Origin: Hypericum androsaemum
Lineage: Eukaryota > Streptophyta > Magnoliopsida > Malpighiales > Hypericaceae
Length of the DNA stretch: 64,000 bases
Assembly (NCBI GenBank): GCA_963995505.1
Contig: OZ023181.1
Coordinates: forward strand, 16,860,221 to 16,924,220
Reading direction: 5' to 3'
Numbering within the stretch: the stretch's first letter is position 1; each line of letters opens with the position of its first letter. The translations under genes were made by a program, and so were the position numbers. The notes beneath the pieces were generated by a model. It was not told where the DNA came from, made no database searches, and saw only the letters and a list, made by a program, of their open reading frames with translations. Shown here piece by piece: positions 1 through 8,808 of this stretch.

Positions 1-2
1 AA

Positions 3-3000
3 ACAAATACAGCCAATGCTGACCAAGCACATTCGGCCAATTTTTCTCGAGCCTTCTCAGGTATGAGCAATCGTGCCTCCTTCAATTGTGATTCAAAAAG
101 ATTATGGATAATCGACTCAGGTGCCAATGATCATATGGTCAATGACATGAACATGATAAAACAATTCAAACCAGGGCATAAATCTGAGTCCGTGTCAATT
201 GCAAATGGAGATAGCATAATTATTAAAGGAAAAGGTCATATAAACTTATTTAATACTAAAGTAGAAGCTCTCTATATGCCTAACTTTGCTGCGAACTTGT
301 TATCAGTGAGTCAATTAACTAAACAACTAAATTGTAGAGTGATTTTTGAACCTAACCATGTCCTTTTTCAGGATTTGATCTCCCTGAAAATGATTGGTAA
401 AGGAAGTTTGAAGAACGGACTTTATCTGTTAGATCAAGTTCCCACAGCCCTGAATTGCACGACTCTAAACAAGAATTCTGCTATTTGGCATCTTAGATTA
501 GGGCATCCTTCTGACAATGTAATGAGAGTGTTGAACTTTGAATGCAATAAATTGTCTTCTACATGTGAAAGCTGCATTCTTGCAAAGAATTGCAGACTTC
601 CTTTTTCACTATCAAAAACTGAATACAATCGGCCTTTCGAGTTGATACATTCAGATGTTTGGACCTCACCATGCTATTCGTATGATGGATATAAGTACTT
701 TGTTAGTTTTATTGATCACTTATCTAGAGCAACGTGGATTTATTTGCTTAAACACAAGTCTGAAACCTTTAATGCTTTCACTGAATTTCAGAAGCTTGTG
801 GAAAGACAATTTGACTCTAAGATTAGAATTTTAAGAACGGACAATGGCTCTGAGTACTTGAAAGATTTCATAACAAATCTAAAGGATCAAGGGATTGTTC
901 ACCAAACCTCGTGCACGTACACACCCCAGCAGAATGGGGTTGCAGAGAGAAAAAATCGTCACATTTTAGAAGTTGCTCGTGCTATCAGGTTTGAGATGAA
1001 TGTTCCAAAAAAATTCTGGTCTGATGCTATTTTAACTGCATGCTTCTTGATCAACCGGATTCCCAGTAGAGTCATGAAGCTTAAGTCACCAATTGGTGTG
1101 TTAAGAAAAGAAGAACCAAACCTGTCTTTCCTGAGGGTCTTTGGTTGCACATGTTACGTGCACATACCTTCTCAAAAACGTGATAAACATGATCACAAAG
1201 CAACAAAGTGTATATTCCTAGGCTATTCGATCATAACCAAGGGCTACAAATGCTATGATCCTGTTTCTAGAAAGAAAGTCATCTCTAGAGATGTTCAATT
1301 TTTAGAACAAGTTCCTTTTTTTACTAACAAGTTGCCAAGTTCAGATGATGTTTCAGGACAGGGGGAGAAGAATGCAGAGAGTACAACTCATGTTGAAGTT
1401 CCTTCTGAAGCTCGCAAAGTTATTGATGATCAACCACACTCCAGTATGCAGATTCATCGAGCTCAAAACTTGGCTCCAACACGAGCTGATGCTGATAATT
1501 CTGTTCACCACTCTGAAGATCAACTGCAATTGATTCCCCTCCAGGTTAGTTCTGATATGGATGTATCCAACAACTCAAACATTTTTCTCAATGATCCTAC
1601 AGGAACAGAGGAAACCACGGAGCAGAGTCATCCTACTGGTACTAACCAAGGAACTGAAGAACTCAGGAGATCTAAAAGAACTTTCAAGCTACCTGTCAAA
1701 CTAAAGGATTACAAGATGTTTCAGGTATCAACTTATCCTATAGACAGGTACGTTTCTTATTATTCTGTATCTAAGAAGTATAGGTGTTTTCTTAACACTC
1801 TTGATGCTCTTGAAGAGCCCACTACTTATGATAAGGCCAAAACTAAAAAAGTGTGGGTGAATGCTATGAATGAAGAGATGGCAGCCCTTACTAAGAACAA
1901 AACGTGGGAAATTGTCAATCTTCCTAAGGGAAAGAACACAGTGGGTTGCAAGTGGATTTACAAAAATAAATTTAATAGTGATGGTACGTTAGAAAGACAT
2001 AAAGCTAGATTAGTGGCCAAGGGATTTACTCAAGTTCATGGCATAGATTACAATGAAACTTTTGCTCCCGTGGCCAAAATGAACACAGTAAGAATCTTGT
2101 TATCTATTGCGGTTAATCACAGCTGGCCAATCTTTCAAATGGATGTGAAAAATGCCTTTCTTCAAGGTGATCTTGAAGAAGACATTTTCATGGATTTCCC
2201 TCCAGGACATCCACTTGAATACTCGGGTAAGGTATGCAAACTCAACAAAGCAATCTATGGCCTTAAACAATCTCCACGTGCTTGGTATCAAAAGTTGAGT
2301 AAAGAGTTGATTAACTTTGGTTATACCCGCTGCATCAATGATTATTCCTTGTTTGTTAAGGTTCGACAGAATCACAAAACTATTGTTTTAATCTATGTTG
2401 ATGATATCTTGATAACGGGAAGTGATGCTGCTGAAATATTACATTTGAAAGCATCTTTGAAACAGAAATTTGATATAAAAGACTTGGGAAGAATCAAGTA
2501 CTTTCTTGGAATTGAGTTTGCTGAATCAAGTAAAGGTATGTTTCTTTGTCAAAGAAAGTATATACTTGATCTTCTTAAAGACACAAAAAAATTGGATTGT
2601 AAGCCTGCCTCCACTCCTACTGAGCACGGTGTTAAATTTACACTAGATGAAGGTGAATTGGAAAAGGATGTTGGTTCTTTTCAAAGGCTTGTTGGAAAAT
2701 TGATTTACTTAACAATGACAAGGCCTGATATTGCTTATTCAGTGAGCTTAATTAGTCAAGCCATGCATTCACCAAGGTCCTCTCATGTTCAGATGGCTGA
2801 AAGAATACTTCAGTACCTGAAGTCTTGCCCAGGTAAAGGTTTATGGATGAAGAATAATGGTAATCTTAGTGTTAATGGTTATTGCGATGCAGATTACGCA
2901 GGTGATGTCAATGATAAGAGGTCCACCAGTGGCTATTGCACATTCGTGGGAGGAAATCTGGTTACGTGGAGAAGTAAAAAACAGAATGTGGTTTCAAAAT

Positions 3001-3350
3001 CAAGTGCCGAAGCCGAATATAGAGCCATGTCTCATGCTGCGAGTGAACTAATGTGGATCAAACATCTCCTTGCTGAGCTGCGATTCCCAGTTCAAGGTCC
3101 AATGAAACTCTACTGCGACAACATGGCTGCAGCTCACATTGCAGCCAACCCCGTGTTTCACGAAAGAACGAAACACATCGAGGTTGACTGCCATTACATC
3201 AGGGAAAAGGTTCAGAACAAGGATATCTGCACTCCTTATATTTGCAGCAGTCGACAAATTGCAGATATTCTGACTAAGTCTCTACAACCTGGACAATTTA
3301 ATTACTTTGTGGACAAGCTGGGAATGTTGAATCTTCATTGCCCAGCTTGA
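3..3350 (+). CDS. Ty1/Copia retrotransposon polyprotein, 5' part off the window
   Basis: The frame is open from the left edge, so gag and the true start lie outside; the first visible ATG is at 63. Visible in order: aspartic protease (IIDSGANDHM, about residue 16 from that ATG), GAG-pre-integrase zinc segment (WHLRLGHPS ... CESC), integrase core ([24 protein letters not shown] giving D, D and E), reverse transcriptase (QMDVKNAFLQGDL, IYGLKQSPRAWY, LIYVDDILITGS) and RNase H (CDADYAGD, SAEAEYRAM, LYCDN, DILTKSL). This order (PR-INT-RT-RH) defines Copia. There is no stop or frameshift over 1,095 codons, so the insertion is probably young. It would copy element RNA into cDNA and integrate it. It is followed at once by a polypurine tract and LTR. 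Confidence 0.95.
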   Translation, partial: TNTANADQAHSANFSRAFSGMSNRASFNCDSKRLWIIDSGANDHMVNDMNMIKQFKPGHKSESVSIANGDSIIIKGKGHINLFNTKVEALYMPNFAANLLSVSQLTKQLNCRVIFEPNHVLFQDLISLKMIGKGSLKNGLYLLDQVPTALNCTTLNKNSAIWHLRLGHPSDNVMRVLNFECNKLSSTCESCILAKNCRLPFSLSKTEYNRPFELIHSDVWTSPCYSYDGYKYFVSFIDHLSRATWIYLLKHKSETFNAFTEFQKLVERQFDSKIRILRTDNGSEYLKDFITNLKDQGIVHQTSCTYTPQQNGVAERKNRHILEVARAIRFEMNVPKKFWSDAILTACFLINRIPSRVMKLKSPIGVLRKEEPNLSFLRVFGCTCYVHIPSQKRDKHDHKATKCIFLGYSIITKGYKCYDPVSRKKVISRDVQFLEQVPFFTNKLPSSDDVSGQGEKNAESTTHVEVPSEARKVIDDQPHSSMQIHRAQNLAPTRADADNSVHHSEDQLQLIPLQVSSDMDVSNNSNIFLNDPTGTEETTEQSHPTGTNQGTEELRRSKRTFKLPVKLKDYKMFQVSTYPIDRYVSYYSVSKKYRCFLNTLDALEEPTTYDKAKTKKVWVNAMNEEMAALTKNKTWEIVNLPKGKNTVGCKWIYKNKFNSDGTLERHKARLVAKGFTQVHGIDYNETFAPVAKMNTVRILLSIAVNHSWPIFQMDVKNAFLQGDLEEDIFMDFPPGHPLEYSGKVCKLNKAIYGLKQSPRAWYQKLSKELINFGYTRCINDYSLFVKVRQNHKTIVLIYVDDILITGSDAAEILHLKASLKQKFDIKDLGRIKYFLGIEFAESSKGMFLCQRKYILDLLKDTKKLDCKPASTPTEHGVKFTLDEGELEKDVGSFQRLVGKLIYLTMTRPDIAYSVSLISQAMHSPRSSHVQMAERILQYLKSCPGKGLWMKNNGNLSVNGYCDADYAGDVNDKRSTSGYCTFVGGNLVTWRSKKQNVVSKSSAEAEYRAMSHAASELMWIKHLLAELRFPVQGPMKLYCDNMAAAHIAANPVFHERTKHIEVDCHYIREKVQNKDICTPYICSSRQIADILTKSLQPGQFNYFVDKLGMLNLHCPA

Positions 3351-3702
3351 GGGGGAGTATTGAGTGTGATGTTGCTGCAAGAAAGTGCAGCAACCTTTGC
3401 TGCAGAAAAAAGTGCAGCAACTCTGCTGCTGCAGAATTCTGCAGAACCATCTATCTGGTTCTATAGAATTTCTCCTCGACTTCAGTGTGTGCCTTGCTGG
3501 ATTCTTCCATGACTCCTACTATAATTATGAGCATAATTAACTTGGAACTAACCGTTGTATTGACTGTAATCTAGCTGTTGCAGTATTTGATATTTCCCAA
3601 GTGTATTTAATAAGGCAGTTGAAGAGCTACTCCTTCATGTATATAATCCTTTGTAATCTGTTATGGATAATAAGATCAATTGATTCCTCTTTAGTTTGTA
3701 AC
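3351..3702 (+). repeat. Polypurine tract and 3' LTR of the Copia element
   Basis: GGGGGAGTAT directly after the polyprotein stop is a typical Copia polypurine tract. The LTR would start with TGAGTGTGAT at 3361. Its end is less certain: TTTGTAACA ending at 3702 is the best TG...CA candidate before the next element begins. The first 80 bases hold repeated GTGCAGCAAC and CTGCAGAA units that can form inverted repeats. The partner 5' LTR lies outside the window, so the LTR length cannot be checked. Confidence 0.65.
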
Positions 3703-3718
3703 ATATATAAGGACGAAA

Positions 3719-5740
3719 TATGGTGTGACGTTTTGGCCATGGATGCTTGTCACTTACTTTTGGGACTACCTTGGCAATATGATCGAAGTGCACACAATGA
3801 TGGATGAGCCAATACATAACGCTTTGTGTTCAAATGGGTGAAGATTGTCATAACGCTTTGTGTTCAAAGGGGTGAAGATTGTGCTAGTCCCAAATAAGGC
3901 GGTGAGTAAGACAAGCCCTGAACCTTCTAATAAGAACACCAGCCTGCTATCACGAGCCACATTTGAGGACGAGATGCGGCAGGCCGAGGTTGCATTTGTT
4001 CTCGTCAGGAAGGAGGTTTCCAGGGCAAAGGAAATTCTGGACTTGGCAATTGGGCTCGTGTAAGAGTTCCAATATGTATTTCCCGATGAACTTCCAGATG
4101 GCCTGCCGCCTTTGCGGGACATCCAACACCGTATTGATCTTGAACCGGGTGCATCTCTACCGAACAACCCTCACTACAGGATGAGCCCTAGCGAGCATGA
4201 AGAATTACAGCAGCAGGTGGAGGAGTTGCTTTTCAAGGGCTTTATTCAGGAAAGCTTAAGCCCATGTTCGGTCCTAGCCCTCTTGACACCTAAGAAGGAT
4301 GGATCCTAGAAAATGTGTGTCGATAGCCATGCGATCAAAAAAATAACGGTCAGGTACAGGTTTTCCATAACCTGCCTGGATGATCTGTTGGATCAGTTAA
4401 GTGGTGCCAAGGTTTTCTCTAAACTCGACTTGAAGAGTGAGTACCATCAAATTCGGATTAGACTAAGGGATGAGTGGAAAACATCATTTAAGACATGGGA
4501 AAGGTTATACGAGTGGCTGGTCATGCCATTTGGGTTGTTTAATGCACCTAGTACGTTTATGCGGTTCATGAATCAGGTACTGCAACCGTTCATAGGTACT
4601 TGTGTGGTTGTCTACTTTGATGATATTTTGATCTACTACGCTAATTCGACATAACACTCACAACACCTTCGTAGCGTCCTCACTACCTTACGAAGTGAGA
4701 AGTTGTACGCTGCCCTCAAGAAGTGCGTATTCATAACCTCGGAGGTGCTTTACCTCGGAGGTGCTTTTCCTCGGGTATATGATCTCTGCCGAGGGAATAC
4801 GCGTCGACGGGTCAAAGGTGGAAGCGATCCGGCAATGGCCTAAGCCTCAGACGGTGGCGAAAGTTCGGAGCTTCCATGGGCTCGCCTCATTTTACAGGTG
4901 ATTCATCCCTCATTTTAGTAGCATCGTGGCACCGATCATGGATTGTATGAAGGGAAATGGATAAGTAAATACCGACAAAGCTCAAGAAGCCTTTACTCGT
5001 ATTAAGGAGCTATTGATTACTGCCCCAGTCCTTATACTTCCTGACTTTCAGTAGCCTTTCAAACTCCATTCTAATGCATCAAAGGTTGGCATTGGGGCAG
5101 TTTTTAGTCAGCATCATAAGCCTATCACTTACTTCAGCGAGAAGCTAACTGGTCCTAAGTTGCGATACAGCACGTACGACGTGGAGTTTTATGATGTTGT
5201 ACAAGTTGTCAAGCATTGGAGGCATTATATGTTCCATCGGGAATTTATCTTATATACCGATCATGAGGCTTTGAACCACCTCCATGGTCAAGGCAAAGTA
5301 TCCGCCTGTCATGCTTCTTGGGTAGCATTTTTGTAACAATTCACTTTCGTGATGAAACATAAGAGTGGGGTCACCAATAGAGTGGTTGATGCATCAAGCA
5401 GGCGTAAGTCCCTTTTGACGAGGATGGAAGTGGTAGTCCCCAATTTTAGCTCCCTTTCAGAGTTACTTGAGACTGATCCTTATTTTTCTGTGGTGCTTCA
5501 ACAGGTTCAGAATAGGGAGAAGACTGTTTACGCCATGCAAGGTGGTTTCCTATTCCAAGGCAACCAATTATGTATTTTGGAGGGTAGCCTAAGCCTGCAT
5601 ATTATTAAGGAGCTTCACGAGGAAGGACACGTGGGTCGGGATAGGACCCTCCAGCTTGTCCAGTCGTCCTATTTTTGGCCTACAATGTGCAAAGAGGTGA
5701 AACGATTTGTGCAACATTGCCGCATCTGTCGGCGGCTTAT
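3719..5740 (+). pseudogene. Decayed Ty3/Gypsy pol (protease end, RT, RNase H, integrase zinc finger)
   Basis: Pieces in several frames match Gypsy pol in order. 3719-3806 resembles the end of the protease region (WCDVLAMDACHLLLGLPWQ). 4112-4309 is the RT entry region ([22 protein letters not shown], then TPKKDGS). 4313-4654 is RT ([35 protein letters not shown]). About 4980-5340 is a broken RNase H (YTDHEALNHL-like). 5349-5735 is the integrase zinc-binding segment (ELHEEGHVGRDRTLQLV ... HCRICRR). Stops and frameshifts separate the pieces, the integrase core is missing, and I see no LTR, so this is a relic. It runs straight into a minisatellite. Confidence 0.85.
3815..3882 (+). repeat. 34-bp direct tandem duplication
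   Basis: Two adjacent 34-bp copies begin CATAACGCTTTGTGTTC and end GGTGAAGATTGT. They differ at one base (T versus G near the middle). The duplication lies in the Gypsy relic between the protease and RT pieces and adds one frame disturbance. Confidence 0.9.
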
Positions 5741-6190
5741 GTCATTTTATTATAATCGGATATGCTATTTATCATACCCGAAAAATTATTTTAATATAAT
5801 CGGGTATGTCATTTTTTAATTAATTTATTATAAAATTTATTAAGTATTAACATAGCTTGCCATTTAAACATAACTAACCGGGCATGTCATTTTATCGTAA
5901 TTGGGCATGTCATTTGGTCATAACCGGACATGTCATTTTATCGTGATCAGGCCTGTCATTTCTCGTAACCGGACATGCCATTTTATCGTAATCGAGCCTG
6001 CCATTTGGTCATAAGCGAGCATGCTATTTCATCGTAACCGGGCATGCCATTTTATCATAATCGGGCATAACATTTTATCGTAATCCGGTATACCATTTTA
6101 TTGTAATCGACTCTACCATTTGGTCATAACCCGACCTGCTATTTTATTTTAACTGGTCTGCCATTTGGTCATTAACTCAAATACCATTTT
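5740..6190. repeat. Degenerate minisatellite, period about 23 bp
   Basis: About 18-20 units of roughly 23 bp with a core like GCATGTCATTTTATCGTAA. The central part alternates between ATTTTATCGTAATCGGG and ATTTGGTCATAACCGGG forms, hinting at a 46-bp higher-order unit. Units drift and shift by 1-2 bases. The array begins exactly where the Gypsy integrase zinc finger stops. It has no coding capacity. Confidence 0.85.
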
Positions 6191-6195
6191 TGTTA

Positions 6196-6515
6196 TAAGT
6201 ATGATCGGAAGCTGTTTTATTATTTACATTTGGTTTCTTCTAAATGTAAGTCGACAATAAGTTCAATACGGCATAAAAAAGTAAGGCTTCTTCTGTTTGC
6301 AACTTGATGCAATGGAATGAATTCCATTCGCAATCAACAACACCCGCAAGTGCACGGAAAATGGAACCAAACAAGCATTTTTTTACCATTAACAATCAGT
6401 TTTCACTTGTAAAACAGCAACTGCATTACGGGCAAATAGCAAGAATATCAAAACATCAACTGCATTAAGACAGCAACTGCAATTGCATTAAGAACAAATA
6501 GGCAAAGCCATAGTA
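6196..6515. other. Spacer without recognised features
   Basis: AT-rich sequence with short repeated words such as CAACTGCATTA and GCAAGAATATCA near 6420-6550. I see no gene or transposon end. It would be downstream of, or an intron of, the split minus-strand gene. Confidence 0.5.
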
Positions 6516-6785
6516 TCAAGTTACATCACCAGCAAGAACATCATTAGCAAGAATATCACCTAACTCTAAAAGAGGATCTAAAAATGACATAAACGAAACA
6601 TCAGCAGGCAGAGGAAGTTTGGCCAAACTGTGAGCAGCCGAGCCAGGAGGAGAAGCATAAGTCAGAGTCGTGCACTTGCCAGTCGTCTTTGTACTCCACA
6701 ACTCCTCCAGGATCTCACCAGAGAGATCGATGGGGGCGACCCGGGCAACCCCGTCGTCGTGCTTCACGGCGGAGCCTGGGGGTTG
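6516..6785 (-). pseudogene. Downstream part of a host gene split by a nested LTR insertion (unknown product)
   Basis: On the minus strand, codons run open from 6785 (Q, P, P, G, S, A, V, K, H ...) to a stop at 6516. The first Gln codon is the same codon as the last in-frame Gln at 16906-16904, and it lies in the target-site duplication. Taken together the two pieces would give about 160 residues. I do not recognise the product: this part has a moderately hydrophobic C-terminal stretch (FLDPLLELGDILAND). A GTGATGT word near the end could be a splice donor, so this may be only a first exon. The separated piece has no promoter of its own in view and is presumably dead. Confidence 0.6.
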
Positions 6786-7519
6786 CGTGTCACGACCCGA
6801 ATCTGAGGTCGGTGACCGGCGCTAGACTTCGACTCCTTTAATCACATCTAAAATCTAGCCAGCCTCAAATGTATTTAAAATTTATAATCATAAGCCTTTA
6901 AACGTAAAATTAAAACTTAATAATCTTTAGTTTTATATTCCAAGTTTACAAAATATTAGACAAGCTTTTTCTTTTTAATACATACTCTCAAGATCAAAAT
7001 AAATCCTGTGACTACGGAGCTTCTAGATCAATGAAAAAAATACAAACTGAAGACCTCCAGACCAGTCCCCGAGAATAAAGTAGACTTATACGATCAGAGT
7101 AGATCTCCGAACCAATACAACACGTATTCGAGTTCCTGCAAAACTGGTGAGAGGGGGGGAATGAGTGTTTTGGAATACTCAGTAAATAAATAAGATATGC
7201 ATTATAATTTATTTAGCTACTCAATGCACAACACACCTAAAATATGCATATAACTAACATGGCAAATAAAATGTACATTGTTCAAAAGTCATACTTACCA
7301 GATGACCAAATATAGCATATAGTCACAAAGTCGCAGAAACATGAGCAAACTACGCAATTTGACACATGACACATAATTTCAATATCATATAGCAGAACTG
7401 ACGAACATTCAGCAAGATCTAGATAGTGTCACTCTAACCCCGACACGAGGATACCATATCTCAAAGGCACCATCATTAACCAACCTCCTCGGCCAAATAG
7501 TTCTGCCCGCCGTAGGCAA

Positions 7520-8675
7520 TGATGAATGTGAAAACACTCTATCATCTATGTATGTTTTAGTGTTGATTTTCTGTTGTTTCTAGTGTTGTTGTGTGTTATT
7601 TATCATTGTATTTGTATATATCGTACTTTGAACGTTTTAGTGTAGTTCTTGTAATTTTCCTTAAGTTTCGTTCATATTTATTTCTAGGAGGCTTTGTGGT
7701 GATGCGGGGAGGACATTGGTTCATTTTGGAGCGTGTCAAAGGCGATCGGATCAGCCTTGAAGAATGGTGCACGATCGGGACGGCGACGATATTGAGTAGA
7801 CTGACCTCAAGCGACTCAAATAAAGATAACTTTTACATACGAAGTCCAATGGAGACGAGTGAGGCGGTTCTAGAAAGAAAACATCCGTGGCTACAACTTT
7901 GTTTCTTTGCTCTTCTTCAAATTCAAAGTCTAAGGGGGTCAAAAATGCATATCAAATCAAGCTTCAAAGCAAGCTTCAAAAATGCTTGCTTTGTTCAATG
8001 GATGTGTTGTGTTGTTTGTTGAATATGAGTGAGTAGTTCATTTGTGGGTTAGGTGCCTTGATGGAATCTACCTAGCCTATGGTTTAATGGGGTTAATATG
8101 TTAAGGTTTATGAACTAGTTAATGTGTTTAATGCTTAATCTTGCTTGATCACCTTGATTATGAACTAAGTTAATGTTAATCACAGAGAGGGGTTAGGATT
8201 AACGGACCATTTAACTAGTTAACTAGTTGCCTGTTGAAGAGGGATCTCTTTAGGTGGTTAGTTGTCCAAAGGATGGTGATTATAGTTAGTGATTAGTTAG
8301 ATTAGATGGCTAATTTGTTGCGAGAGCGTAGTTAGTTCATCTAAGTCTAGTTAAGAATCGATTTAGACTAGTTTGTCGCGAGAGCGTTGATTAGTTGCCT
8401 TCGAAACATCCGGACCATAACACGAACTTAATCAACCCCATATGCCATTTGGTTATTTAGTTGTCATTGGCATCAAGCCCACTCTTTCCTTTATTGTTTA
8501 AATCTTCTTGTAGTTTAGTCGTTGTAGTAACAAATTCGTGTTTGGAATTGACACCTCCATTTTTTATTGTCCTAAACTAGTGGTAAAGTCGAGTTTGTGG
8601 CCTAGCTTAGTCCTTGTGGGACGACAATCCCGTACTTACTCATTATTGCAAGAGGGGTGAAAATCCCTCCTTCCA
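7520..8675 (+). repeat. 5' LTR of the Athila-like element (1,156 bp)
   Basis: Starts TGATGAATGTG and ends CCTCCTTCCA. It matches the 3' LTR at 13431-14988 along its length but lacks about 400 bp present there (between about 7963 and 7982 here, about 13870-14293 there). It carries a 12-bp insertion near 7850. The missing block probably reflects a deletion in this copy after insertion. Confidence 0.9.
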
Positions 8676-8677
8676 AT

Positions 8678-8695
8678 TGGCGCCGTTGCCGGGGA
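8678..8695 (+). promoter_or_regulatory. Primer-binding site for tRNA-Asp
   Basis: TGGCGCCGTTGCCGGGGA, two bases after the 5' LTR, is an exact 18-base complement of the 3' end of plant tRNA-Asp (ending CCGGCAACGGCGCCA). This is the site where minus-strand cDNA synthesis starts. It is the usual primer site of Athila/Tat-lineage elements. Confidence 0.93.
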
Positions 8696-8808
8696 TTAAG
8701 TACTAAACGCTTAATTTGGCTTACGAACTTGGATTGGGATATTTATTTTTTGTTTACTTGGTTACTTAGTTCCTTTGTGGTTTGTCTTGCAAGGTACTTG
8801 TTTGTCGC

